Positions 24,901-30,103 of a DNA stretch of 64,000 bases are shown here, in pieces (the first letter of the stretch is position 1; the number at the start of each line of letters is the position of its first letter). The position numbers were made by a program, and so were the translations under genes. The notes under the pieces are model-generated. The model saw nothing but the letters and a program-made list of their open reading frames with translations, was not told the DNA's origin and did no database searches. Origin of the DNA: JBEEOW01 sp041191405 (GTDB lineage Bacteria; Bacteroidota; Bacteroidia; Cytophagales; UBA9547); contig JBEEOW010000012.1 of assembly GCA_041191405.1 (NCBI GenBank), positions 43,386-107,385 of the forward strand, in the 5' to 3' direction.

Positions 24901-27900
24901 AACTATTTCCAGCACATATTGTATTGGTTCCAGAAATTGTAGCTGTTGGTTTTGGGGTTACAGTTACTAAAGCTGTTCCACTTGTTGAACCCGAACATAC
25001 TGAATTAACTACCGAAGCTAAAGTATATGTACTAGTAGTAGCAGGACTAACAGTAAATGTATATGGAGAAGATGCAATACCAGTAATACTTGTTGTTGAA
25101 ACTCCATCGGTATAAGATATATCCCACGGAGATGTACTTGTTAAATTAACAGTTAAGGTTGTATTTCCACCTACACATGAAGTTCCTGTTCCTGAAATAT
25201 CAGCAGTTGGAAAACTTTTTAAAGTAACATTTGAACTAGCTGAAACTGAAGCACAACCTCCACTTGCTGCAATAGTATTTGTTACAGCATATGTTCCTGC
25301 TGTAGATGTTGATAAATTAATTGCTCCCGTATTAGTACTAACAAAATTCAAACCTGCTGGCGAAGCCGAATATGTTCCTGCAACACCTGCCCCAATATAA
25401 GTCGGACTTGGATTTGCAACGTTTCCACAGTAAGGGGAACCTGTATAACTAAATGAAGCATCTGGTAAATTGGTAATAACAATTGTGGAAGTTGCTACTG
25501 CGTTTGCACAAGGTGCTGAACCTAAAACAGTATTAGTAACTGTATATGTTCCAGCTGTACTTGCAGCTAAATCAATTGCTCCTGTTCCTGAATTTAAGCT
25601 TAACCCAGCAGGAGTTGCAGTAAAAGTTCCCGCTACCGCACCTACTGAATAAGAAACAGTTGCAGTACCTGCATTTGAACAATATGGACTTGATGCATAG
25701 GTAAATGTTGCTATCGGAGCTACATTCACCCTAATATTGGCTGTATCACTTGTTGCTGCACAACCACCAGCAGCAGCAATTGTATTTGTTACTACATAAG
25801 TACCTCCTGAACTAGTTGATAAAGTAATTGCCCCTGTTCCTGCATTCAAAGTCAAACCTGCAGGTGTTGCAGTATATGTTCCATTACTTGCTCCTGCCCC
25901 TAAAGTTCTTGTTGGGTTTGAGCCTGTAGTACAGTTACTATACAATGAATAATTAAATACTGCACTTGGTACAGGAGTTATGGTAACAGAGGTTGTTGCA
26001 ATAACATTTGTACAAGGTGCAGGCGCAGGAACAGTATTTGATACTGTATAAGTTCCAGCAGTTGAAGCACTTAAATCAATCGCCCCAGTTACACTATTTA
26101 TTGACAAACCTCCTGTTGAAGAGAATGTTCCTGCACTAGCACCTACCCCTAAAGTTACACTTGGGTTTGCTGCATTTTTACAATAAGGAGTTCCTGCATA
26201 AGAAAACAATGCACTTGGCGATGATATAATTTTAATTACAGCTGTATCACTTGCTGCCGAACAACCACCTGATGCTGCAATACTATTAGTTACTACATAA
26301 TCCCCTGCTGTACTTGTTGCTAAAGTTACTTGTCCATTTGAAGCATTTAAAGATAAACCTGCCGGTGTAGATGTGAATGTACCAGCTATACCACCTCCAC
26401 TATAGGTAGGACTAGGATTACTTCCTCCTGAACAATAAGGAGTTCCTGTATATGATAATGTTGCAACTAGTTGAGCTGTAATATTTACTGAAAATGTTGA
26501 AACAGAAGATGTACAACCTCCTGCTGAAACAGTATTAGTTACTGTATATGAACCTGCGGTTGAAGTTGATAATGTAATTAAACCTGTTGTTGAATTAATA
26601 CTCAAGCCTGAAGGTGATGCAGTAAAAACTCCAGCAATACCTCCTCCGCTAAAAACAGGACTTGGATCAACTCCAGTTTTGCAATAATTTGTACTGGCAT
26701 AGTTAAAAGTTGAAACTGGTACTGCATTAATAGTTATAACTGCTGTATCAGTTTGTGCAGGACATGTAGAAGTTGCTGCTATTGTATTAGTTACAACATA
26801 ACTACCAACAGTACTTGTTGCCAAAGTAACCCCCCCATTACCTGCATTTAAAGTTAAACCAGCAGGTGAAGACGTAAAGGTTCCTGCAACAGCACCTCCA
26901 GTTAAATTGGCAGTAGGATTAGTTCCATTGATACAATAAGGTGTTCCTGTATAATTAAAAGTAGGAACTGCTGGTGCAACAACTGTTATAGCCGCAGTAT
27001 CTGATACCGAAGCACATCCACCTGATGCAGCAATTGTATTAGTAACTATATATGAACCTGCTGCCGAAGAAGCTAATGTAACTTGTCCTGTAGTTGAACT
27101 AATAGATAAATTAACACTACTAGCTGTATAAGTTCCCGCAGAAGCACCAACACCTAATGCAGGACTTGGGTTAGCAGCAGTATTACAATATGGACTTGCA
27201 GTAAACGTAATTGTTGCTATTGGAGTAGCAGTAACCGTTACCGATTGAATTGTTGTAGTTGGTGTACAACCTGCTCCTGTTACAGTATTAGTTACAGAAT
27301 ATGTTCCAGGGTTAGTACTAGATAAATCAATAACTCCTGTGCTTGCACTTACAAAGTTTAAACCTGAACCTGATGCTGTAAATGTTCCTGCAACACCTCC
27401 TCCACTAAATACCGGACTTGGGTTGCTTGCATTTTTACAAAATGGTGAACCCGAATAGGTAAATGTAGAAATAGGAACTGCTCCTACAGTTACAGATGTA
27501 GTATAAGTTGTAGCAGGACATGCCCCTGAGGCAGCAATAGTATTAGTTACCGTATATGTTCCTGCTAATGTTCCTGCATTAGCTAAATCAATTACTCCTG
27601 TTAAAGCACTAGCCAATTTTAAATTTGTTGAACTAGTTGTAAATGTTCCTGCAACTCCTCCTCCACTAAATATTGGACTTGGATTGCTAGCAGATTTACA
27701 ATAAGGGGAAGCAGTATATGAAAATGCTCCTGTTGTAGCATTTTGAATAGTAATACTACTTGTAGCTGTAGCAGCAGTACAACCACCAGCTGCTGCAATG
27801 GTATTTGTAACTGTATATGTACCAGCAGTACTTAATGCTAAATCCACAGCACCTGATGATGAATTAATACTCAAACCCGCAGGACTTGAAGTAAATGTTC

Positions 27901-29836
27901 CTGCTGAACCACCACCACTAAAAGTTGGGTTCGGATTTGCACCAGAGCTACAGTAAGGTGATCCTGTATAACTAAAAGTTGCAACAGGAGTTGAAGTTAC
28001 TGTTACCGAAAAAGTTCCAACCACAGCAGCACATCCATTGGCGGCGGCAATTGTATTACTAACGGTATATGTTCCTGTATTACTTGTAGATAGTGTAATA
28101 TTTCCTGTAGTAGAATTAATTGTTAATCCAGCAGGAGTAGCAGAATAGGTACCTGCAGTAGCTCCAACATTTAAAGTTGGAGTTGGGTTAGACCCTGTTT
28201 TACAGAAAGAACCAGATGAATACGAAAAACCTGCAGTAGGTGGAGTTGTAATTGTTACGGGAGTTGTTCCTACAACTGCGGTACATGGAGCAGAAGCAAC
28301 AGTGTTAGTAACTGTATATGAACCTGCAGTACTAGCAGTTATATCAATTACACCTGTAGAAGAATTGACACTTAATCCAGCAGCACTTGCAGTAAACACC
28401 CCCGCACTTCCTCCTAATGTTGGACTTGGGTTTGCTGCTGTTTTACAATAAGGTGTACCTGCATAACTAATTGTTGCTACGGGAACAGCAACTATATTTA
28501 CATTTGCAGTATCAGTAACAGTTGTTGAAGAACATCCTGCTGTACCAGTAACAGAATTTGTTACAGTATATATGCCTGCAGTACTAGTTGATAATGTAAT
28601 TAATCCAGTAGTTGAATTAATACTCAACCCCGCGGGAGAGGCAGTGAAGGTCCCTAAGTTTGCACCAGCGCCAAGTACAGGAGAAGGGTTAGTTCCAGAT
28701 TTACAGTATGAATAACTTGAATATGAAATTGTAGCTATAGGTGCAGCTGTAATTGCTATAGTAGTAGTATAATATGAAGTACCACAAGGTGCCGCATCGG
28801 TAACTGCATTACTTACAGTATATGAACCAGGAGTACTTAAAGTCAAATCAACCTTACCTGTACCTGGATTTATTGACAAACCAGCACCTGAAGAGAATGT
28901 ACCAGCAACATTGGGGCTTGCAACAGTTGGATTAGGATTTAATCCTCCTTGACAATATGGACTGCCTGCATAAGAGAAAACTCCTTGAGTTGGAGCAACT
29001 ATAACTATAGAAGATGTTGATGTAGTAGTAGGGCAACCTCCCGAAGCTACAATAGTATTTGTAACAGTATATGTACCTGCTGTTGATGTTACTAAATCTA
29101 TTTGACCAGTGGCTGTACTTACAAAATTCAAACCTGACGTAGAAGAATACACTCCATTACTAGCCCCAACACCTAATGTGGGAGTAGGATTCGATGAGTT
29201 TTGACAAATGGGGGTTGAGTAACTAAACGTAGTTATTGGAACAGCTGTCACTGTTACGCTTTGAGTATGAGTTATTGCAGGACAACTACCAGCAGCTGCA
29301 ATTGTATTTGTAACAGTATATGTACCAGCAGTAGAAGCTGTGAGATCAATTTGCCCTGTTGAACTATTAATTACTAAACCTGCACTACTTGCTGAAAAAA
29401 CACCAGCCTTATTTCCTGGATAAGGAGAAGATGAAAATGTAGGACTTGGATTAGCTACATTTTTACAAAAACCAGTAGCAGAATAATTAAATTTAGCTCC
29501 TTGAGGAGAGTTTACAACAATTGCATTTTTAGAATCAGATGTTCCATTAGATTGATCTTGAACAACAATAACATAAGCACTACCGGCTTTTAAACCATTA
29601 ACTTTAAGTGTGGTAACATTTGTATCAACAGAATAACTCGTAGTTCCAACTACATTATAAGTAATAGTTGCGCCAGGATTTGCTCCACTAGTAACAATCG
29701 TAATCGACCCATCATTCCCTCCATTACATGTTACATCTGTAACAGAAAAACTTGAAATAATAATTCCAGCTTGAGCTATATTTAACCCAAACATTATAAA
29801 AAGTGATAATAATATATATTTAGTAATGTTTTTCAT
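6929..29836 (-). CDS. Giant repetitive T9SS-secreted surface protein (about 7,635 aa) with CHU_C tail
   Basis: A single uninterrupted 22.9-kb frame. I choose the ATG at 29836, eight codons inside the longest frame, because it begins a standard signal peptide (MKNITKYILLSLFIMFGLNIAQA). Order: a SprB-like repeat (DVTCNGGNDGSITI, about residues 30-110); 17 family-A repeats of about 84 residues (about 113-1540); 64 family-B Ig-like repeats of about 87 residues (about 1541-7270), each with a Cys near its start and another near its end; a PKD-like segment; two fibronectin III-like segments; and a C-terminal gliding-associated CHU_C (T9SS type B) domain with AFSPNNDGINDLF and FNRWGNVVY. It is Thr/Ser/Gly-rich. 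The cell-surface adhesin or motility filament role is inferred from the architecture and the adjacent PorP/SprF gene. No enzyme domain was seen. Confidence 0.93.
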   Translation of the reverse strand: MKNITKYILLSLFIMFGLNIAQAGIIISSFSVTDVTCNGGNDGSITIVTSGANPGATITYNVVGTTSYSVDTNVTTLKVNGLKAGSAYVIVVQDQSNGTSDSKNAIVVNSPQGAKFNYSATGFCKNVANPSPTFSSSPYPGNKAGVFSASSAGLVINSSTGQIDLTASTAGTYTVTNTIAAAGSCPAITHTQSVTVTAVPITTFSYSTPICQNSSNPTPTLGVGASNGVYSSTSGLNFVSTATGQIDLVTSTAGTYTVTNTIVASGGCPTTTSTSSIVIVAPTQGVFSYAGSPYCQGGLNPNPTVASPNVAGTFSSGAGLSINPGTGKVDLTLSTPGSYTVSNAVTDAAPCGTSYYTTTIAITAAPIATISYSSYSYCKSGTNPSPVLGAGANLGTFTASPAGLSINSTTGLITLSTSTAGIYTVTNSVTGTAGCSSTTVTDTANVNIVAVPVATISYAGTPYCKTAANPSPTLGGSAGVFTASAAGLSVNSSTGVIDITASTAGSYTVTNTVASAPCTAVVGTTPVTITTPPTAGFSYSSGSFCKTGSNPTPTLNVGATAGTYSATPAGLTINSTTGNITLSTSNTGTYTVSNTIAAANGCAAVVGTFSVTVTSTPVATFSYTGSPYCSSGANPNPTFSGGGSAGTFTSSPAGLSINSSSGAVDLALSTAGTYTVTNTIAAAGGCTAATATSSITIQNATTGAFSYTASPYCKSASNPSPIFSGGGVAGTFTTSSTNLKLASALTGVIDLANAGTLAGTYTVTNTIAASGACPATTYTTSVTVGAVPISTFTYSGSPFCKNASNPSPVFSGGGVAGTFTASGSGLNFVSASTGVIDLSSTNPGTYSVTNTVTGAGCTPTTTIQSVTVTATPIATITFTASPYCNTAANPSPALGVGASAGTYTASSVNLSISSTTGQVTLASSAAGSYIVTNTIAASGGCASVSDTAAITVVAPAVPTFNYTGTPYCINGTNPTANLTGGAVAGTFTSSPAGLTLNAGNGGVTLATSTVGSYVVTNTIAATSTCPAQTDTAVITINAVPVSTFNYASTNYCKTGVDPSPVFSGGGIAGVFTASPSGLSINSTTGLITLSTSTAGSYTVTNTVSAGGCTSSVSTFSVNITAQLVATLSYTGTPYCSGGSNPSPTYSGGGIAGTFTSTPAGLSLNASNGQVTLATSTAGDYVVTNSIAASGGCSAASDTAVIKIISSPSALFSYAGTPYCKNAANPSVTLGVGASAGTFSSTGGLSINSVTGAIDLSASTAGTYTVSNTVPAPAPCTNVIATTSVTITPVPSAVFNYSLYSNCTTGSNPTRTLGAGASNGTYTATPAGLTLNAGTGAITLSTSSGGTYVVTNTIAAAGGCAATSDTANIRVNVAPIATFTYASSPYCSNAGTATVSYSVGAVAGTFTATPAGLSLNSGTGAIDLAASTAGTYTVTNTVLGSAPCANAVATSTIVITNLPDASFSYTGSPYCGNVANPSPTYIGAGVAGTYSASPAGLNFVSTNTGAINLSTSTAGTYAVTNTIAASGGCASVSASSNVTLKSFPTADISGTGTSCVGGNTTLTVNLTSTSPWDISYTDGVSTTSITGIASSPYTFTVSPATTSTYTLASVVNSVCSGSTSGTALVTVTPKPTATISGTNTICAGNSSNLLFTLTGNQPWSITYTDGTTPVTINGITSSPYTVSVSPVVNTTYTLTGVSDAICSGTVSGSAVISMATMPTASISGTATICSGLSTNLTVTLTGSQPWSITYTDGSSPATISGITLSPYTLSVSPTNTSTFTLSSVIDAACSGTTSGSALVTVNETPTATISGSANICIGDQADLDVTFTGNQPWSFVYTDGITPVTINGVSVSPYTLSVSPNSTKTYTVTSVTSSGCTGLGLGSATVNVGSTPTASLTGATTICSGQTATLTTTLTGTQPWSIDYSDGIISTTINGITTSPYNFLVTPVSTKTFTLVSVTDVNCGGVPSGSAKVTVNAAPTSTTSGTATICSGSSTNVSVALTGTAPWNFTYTDGTTPVTVTNQNSSPYTFSVSPSSTKTYSVTTLSDASACAGTNSGSAIISVSALPTATITGTTSICPTKSTNLTVTLTGTQPWSITYTDGTTPVTITGISASPYSISVSPAATTTYTLTNVTASGCSGTFSGSAAITVLLPTDPLCTCAASAVLSGAGSICTGSNKVLSVALTGAQPWNMVYTDGSTNTTVSGISINPYTFNVSPASTRTYSLVSIADNNCSGNASGTAAVTVSPKPTATMSGGATICAGTPTNLSIALTGTQPWTITYTNGATPVTISGITTTPYIITVNPLVSSSYSLTSVVDANCAGLTGGGAVMTVNALPTASVSGTSTICNGASGSFVVTMTGAQPWAINYSDGSVINSITNISTSSYTVNVSPSSSKNYTVTTVSDVNCNNAGVGTATVNVNTVPTATLSGSGNTCSGVNTNLNLVLTGTQPWSVTYTDGTTPVTVNGIAASPYTLTVAPTVTSTFNITSVSDANCSGTFSGSATVTIKTSPTATLSGSGSICAAASKTLTATLTGTAPYTIIYTDGTTPVTISGIATSPYTFSVSPASTKTYSITSVTDASGCSNVGAGSATVTVITGVTATISGSASICPGNSSNLNFALTGSQPWNLAFSDGTTTTSLTGISTSPYTYSVSPASTKSYTVSTITSSGCSGTPVGSATVIVKPALDPTCTCTTAAVLTGTQSICSGTSASLNVALTGTQPFSITYNSGGAPITITGITSSSYTLSVSPVVNTTYTITSVSDANCTGTASGTALVTMNTNPTAALTGSATMCASTSSTLTATLTGSQPWDITYSDGTVSASITGITSSPYTFSVSPSSTKTYTLTAVSDANCAGTTSGSALLTVRPLPTGVISGSASYCGSGSATISVALTGSQPWGLTYTDGTTPVTVTGIAISPYTFTASPSSTTTYTVTSVSDIYCSQAGSGTAVVTVRTNPTLAAAGTTSICAGQSTNISLTLTGTAPYSITYNTGGASTVISGIASSPYSLSVSPAATTTYSFTNVADANCTNTAAGSVVITKKLPSDPTCTCLATATLTGGSTICNGGTANLSVALAGTQPWSITYTDGVTPVTISGITSSPYLITVSPSSNKTYSLTSVTDANCTGTATGTASIVVTPKPTATLSGAATICNGNSTNLSVALTGSQPWSIVYSNGVTTSSISGISSSPYSLAVSPSASATYSMVSVADASCTGNTSGTALVNVNATPTAAISGSGNVCAGVSTNLSVALTGAQPWSLTYTDGTTPVTVSAIATSPYTFSVSPASTSTYTVSNVSDLNCSAVGTGSSLVTIKSKPTATISGTATICPGLSTNLGVVLTGTQPWTIIYTDGTTPVTISGITSSPYSISVSPASTQTYSITSVTDAAACGAGTSSGSAVITVRAPADPLCTCVVSATLSGSGSICNGSSKDLSVVLTGTQPWSLTYTDGTTPVTITGIAASPYTFSVSPSTTKTYSITSVSNASCSGAGAGSATVVVKTAPTAVVSGGGTLCTGSSSNVDVAFTGTQPYTIALFDGLTTTTISGISASPYSYSVSPLSSRTYSVTSVDDANGCSVAGSGSASVVVNAKPNANITGTASICPGVNTNLNLLLTGTQPWSVTYTNGVTPVTITGITSSPYVIPISPAATTTYSITAVSDANCTGNGVGSATVTVKAPNDPTCSTCSTQAVISGGGNICAGGSAGITFALTGTQPFSLTYTDGVAPVTISGITTTPYNLTVSPSSTRTYSVTSVTDNTCTGSGTGTTAINVNPLPSATVSGATTICAGNITNLNFVLTGSQPWTIVYSDGSNNTSISGITSSPYLLGVAPTVTTTYSLVSVNDAQCSGNAVGSALITVNAAGSPTCTCTADATLTGGGNICIGGNTPLQFTLNGVKPWSITYTDGTTPTTISGITTSSYSVNVSPTSNKTYSITTISDSVCTGSKTGTAPVVVNALPTANISGSNTLCNGTSSTVNVVLTGSQPWALQYTDGVTPVNVSGLTTSPYSFLVNPSTTKTYSVNTVSDIYCSNTGAGSAIINVRTLPTASISGTASICAGQTASLTYTLTGSQPWTIVYSNGSTNTTVSGITSSPYSITVSPATTTTYSLVSVNDLNCSGTVSGSAVITKLLPSDPLCNCAVTATVSGSKSICSGGVGTSFSVALTGTAPWNITYSDGVTPTTLTGIPSSPYTVSVNPIVNTTYTVTSVNDAICFGTTSGNAVIQVNTNPTATISPNQSICNGSSASLNVAFTGTQPWNFSYSDGTTTNSITGVSLSPYTLTVNPAATTVYTLTSIADANCTGTTSSAATVSINAAPTATISGGTSICPSVSTNINFILTGTSPWDVTYSDGTVSNTITGITTNPYSLSVTPASTTTYSVTAVSDASCSGIASGTTTVTLKLANDPTCVLCNASATLTGGGSICAAGSTNLDFALVGQQPFNLTYTDGTTPVTISGITTTPYTVSVSPSANATYTISSIADNSCTGSGSGSAVILKNTVPTGVISGNAGVCSGVATNLSFAFTGTQPWSLTYTDGTTPVSISGIVASPYVVSVSPTVTTTYSLVSLSDNTCSGTVSGSAVVTIQSGPTATITGTASICDTKSTNLSFALTGTAPYTIVYNDGSASTTISGINTNAYSLSVSPSSTRTYTLVSVSDAGSCGSGSVSGTAVVTVLPSSHPTCSCLATATVTGGSTICTGNNASISIALTGTKPWDLTYTDGTTPVNLTGINTTPYSLSVSPSATATYSVTTISDQACTGSSSGNALVNVNPAPTATISGSDNICAGGTGTMTVTFTGASPWTFAYSDGTTTKTITGVASSPYTLSVTPATSTLYTLTSVSNAQCSGTVSGSATVAVNTAPTVSITGGTTICSGVSTNLNLLITGTPPYDITYTDGTTPTTLSGINTSPYSFNVSPTITTTYTLTTIADGSCTGTASGNTIVTVKPANDPTCICTADAVLTGGTAICGAGNANLTATLQGTQPWSLTYTDGTTPVTISGITTSPYVFSVAPATTSTYTLTALTDNTCAGSWSGSAVVTRNTLPTATLSGTSTVCASTQATINVAFTGAKPYTLVYTDGTTNTTISGINVSPYGIDVTPSTSTTYNLVSVTDASCAGTVSGTATVNVRTQATASISGGGTVCPAGASSFPITLTGTAPWSVTYTNGTTSTQVTNILTSPYTVNVTAGATETYSLTAANDANCTATTSGTAAINVLAANDPLCSCVAASGTMTGGGSICSGSTSNLVFTLTGTKPYTITYNNGTADVVISGINASPYTLSVSPVSTTTYTFKTVQDATCTGIGSGSAVVQVNTIPTADLSGSDNICAGGTGTMTVTFTGASPWTFAYSDGTTTKTITGVASSPYTLSVTPATSTLYTLTSVSNAQCSGTVSGSATVAVNTAPTVSITGGTTICSGVSTNLNLLITGTPPYDITYTDGTTPTTLSGINTSPYSFNVSPTITTTYTLTTIADGSCTGTASGNTIVTVKPANDPTCICTADAVLTGGTAICGAGNANLTATLQGTQPWSLTYTDGTTPVTISGITTSPYVFSVAPATTSTYTLTALTDNTCAGSWSGSAVVTRNTLPTATLSGTSTVCASTQATINVAFTGAKPYTLVYTDGTTNTTISGINVSPYGIDVTPSTSTTYNLVSVTDASCAGTVSGTATVNVRTQATASISGGGTVCPAGASSFPITLTGTAPWSVTYTNGTTSTQVTNILTSPYTVNVTAGATETYSLTAANDANCTATTSGTAAINVLAANDPLCSCVAASGTMIGGGSICSGSTSNLVFTLTGTKPYTITYNNGTADVVISGINVSPYTLSVSPVATTTYTFKTVQDATCTGIGSGSAAIQVNSAPTASMAGTQTICAGANANVDINFTGASPWSLTYTDGTISTSLTNVTSNPYQFVASPNASVSYTITSISDNNCVGTTSGKSDIVINPTVKATLSGSQTICAGKQSNINVVFTGTSPWDITYTDGTTPVTISGITTNPYSFVVSPTSTSTYKITSVKDNVCTGVGVDSAKVTVKPALDPTCTCSTTVALTGGGNVCAGNGASQLTFNFTGAQPWDLTYLAGVVPQTISGITTSPYLLNVNPSTTTTYSVSTVSNASCTGSATGTAVLLVNNTPTATLSGSANICKSGTGKITVDLTGTQPWKIVYSNGTTNDTISGIAVSPYLIPVSPSNTTTYSLIAVEDATCSGTVSGNASVIVGTQPTVAISGSGSVCAGGTTTLPLALTGTSPWDVTYSNGISSTQIKGIASSPYTLSVTAAATQTLTLTAANDANCDATTSGTATITALAANDPLCTCVSASGTLTGGGSVCAGGIDTLVFNLNGTAPYTVTYNNGASDVSIAGIATSPYKLSVAPMGTTTYSFKTVKDASCTGLGTGSVIIQVNAAPTSTMTGVQTLCTGDTAQLSINLTGASPWSLTYNDGTQSTSISGITANPYLFTGIPISSTTYKVTSITDANCKGTSSGTTDVVINPTVNATVSGSQTICAGKQSNINVVFSGTAPWDFTYTDGTTPVTITGISTNPYSLAVTPTLTTKYKITSVSDKLCTGIGKDSAVVTVKPALDPTCTCSTTVDLTGGGSVCNGTSASQLNLAFTGTAPWDFTYTDGTTPVTITGVAASPYTLNVAPTATSTYSISSVKNTTCTGNATGTAVVLINNVPTAKLNGSSNICSGDVADVKLLLTGTSPWDISYTDGTSSKSITGITTSSYTINVSPTSTKIYSIESVSDKICSGTVSGNDTVIVNLPATATISGTDTICGGTATNFNVVLTGKAPWTITYTDGTTPVTVSGITTSPYQASITPTSTVTYTLVSVSDASCSGSVSGSANYKILDPNSTVCLCTAKATISGGETVCFGTSANLLVDLKGTSPWSLTYSDGTTPIQITNITTSSYQLPVTPLSSKTYRITTVSDNTKCNGIGNGSAIVNVNPSPLAVISGTTSVCEGGKATINVNMIGTAPYSLEYSDGKQVYKIDNIPTNPYVITASPTSTQVFSLTNFKDAQCTGAVMGAAIVTVTPKATGVITGGTDICLGKSTNLNFIFTGNKPWTATYSDGFVNKTIANITTNPYSFTVSPTNTTTYRLISVGDSLCSGTINSSTVVNVLPSTDAKCICATTAKLSGSGAGCAGVGLDLKFEFTGASPWKIIYQSILGKEDSLVGLTTSPYLVNVKPDTTTTYTIKSVSNTTCEGNSTGSAPLIIFDSPTAIIGDTTAVCKTGVPAKLTVDLTGQYPWRIVYSNGTTNTTVSGIITNPYSLPVLPGTETTYTLKSVQDQNCIGTVAGSGLVKIAPIHTVAGIGPSKICLSNLNDNKYIFTGVITGSKVKWYATGGSVIADTIGKVDTVLVNWTENKTPTKNLYAVEKTALGCETDTVKFPITFDDKGYVLNVVTDSLGNETSVNIKWKTNGMLANDQLSIYRRKKGTTAWTLVKSLASNIGQYTDANLETSANSYEYYLKGSVINTCGDTVQTAIHNTILLAVNTVTSANNYGVNLKFTPYKGWSKVASYQVWVKTDADQTYKLDTILTANDSTVNIKVENVNQLLCYKVLAIESAASGVDSSWSNANCVAFNFNIKAHNAFSPNNDGINDLFNIADIEQFPDNEVYIFNRWGNVVYKAKGYNNTNISWDGDNLPEGTYFYIITVKGETQSKGTILLQR
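12357..13936 (-). repeat. Tandem duplication, copy nearer the C-terminus
   Basis: Equivalent to 13974-15553 at an offset of 1,617 bp (539 codons, six family-B domains). Read line by line, 12580-13936 is identical to 14197-15553 (1,357 bp, no difference seen). The first 223 bp (12357-12579) carry about 13 mismatches. Confidence 0.93.
13974..15553 (-). repeat. Tandem duplication, copy nearer the N-terminus
   Basis: Partner of 12357-13936, in the same reading frame and orientation. Identity stops abruptly after 15553/13936, where the sequences continue differently. It encodes domains 37-42 of family B by my count; the other copy encodes domains 43-48. Confidence 0.93.
25215..29500 (-). repeat. 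Family-A repeat block: 17 domains
   Basis: Seventeen units of about 84 residues with the pattern FSYxGSPYCxxxxNPSPT, GGGVAGTFTASPAGLSIN, STGxIDLSTSTAGTYTVTNT and IAASGGC. Each has two conserved Cys. The units are diverged from one another (no long identical DNA seen), unlike the duplicated part of block B. Confidence 0.88.
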
Positions 29837-30043
29837 CTTCAATAAATGAGTAAATATCATAAAAACTGCCTTAAATTACATCAAAGCCATTCAACCCGCA
29901 TTTTACGAACTTTTTTTTATAAAGTTGGTATTTAAATGGAGTAATTACGATTTTTAAATTATTTACCATATTTCAGATTTGATAACTTATTTTTTATTGT
30001 TAATACATTTAATTAAACAAAAAGTAAATCAAAGAATTGGTAA

Positions 30044-30081
30044 AACAAAAAAGAGCTTCACAAAATAAATTGCAAAGCTCT
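30044..30081 (-). terminator. Intrinsic terminator after hemB
   Basis: A 7-bp stem (30052-30058 with 30075-30081) is followed on the minus strand by a T-rich run (30044-30051). It separates hemB from the giant gene. The rest of the 29837-30103 gap is AT-rich, and no convincing promoter box for the giant gene was found there. Confidence 0.75.
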
Positions 30082-30103
30082 AGTTTAATATAAATTCATA
30101 ATT

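Larger units (their letters stand above)
8025..25215 (-). repeat. Family-B repeat block: 64 Ig-like domains
   Basis: I counted 64 units of the pattern ATISGxxxIC, then LxVxLTGxQPWSITYTDG, xxISGIxxSPYTLSVSP, xxTxTYxLxSVxDAxC and SGTxSGSAxVxV. Each holds two conserved Cys that could form one disulphide per domain. Eighteen units are preceded by a DPxCxC-type linker. Their DP codons, or the equivalent, lie near 23373, 21780, 20712, 19638, 18828, 18279, 17472, 16662, 15846, 15039, 14232, 13422, 12615, 11805, 10995, 10185, 9384 and 8565. Confidence 0.88.

Noticed and set aside
8739..25652. Many plus-strand open frames of 60-130 codons across the giant gene
   Set aside because: They are antisense shadows of the repetitive coding sequence, recur at the repeat period, and lack starts, promoters or family similarity.
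8025..29500. Regularly spaced repeats as a possible CRISPR array
   Set aside because: Repeats are protein-coding, 250-1,600 bp long and diverged; no 25-40-bp repeats with unique spacers and no cas genes.
6929..29836. Giant frame as an assembly error joining several genes
   Set aside because: There is one signal peptide at the start, one sorting domain at the end, and a continuous frame with matching repeats between; only the copy number of the 1,617-bp unit is uncertain.
29837..30103. Promoter for the giant gene
   Set aside because: Only a one-mismatch -7-like box near 29882-29889 without a -33 partner was found, which is too weak to call.
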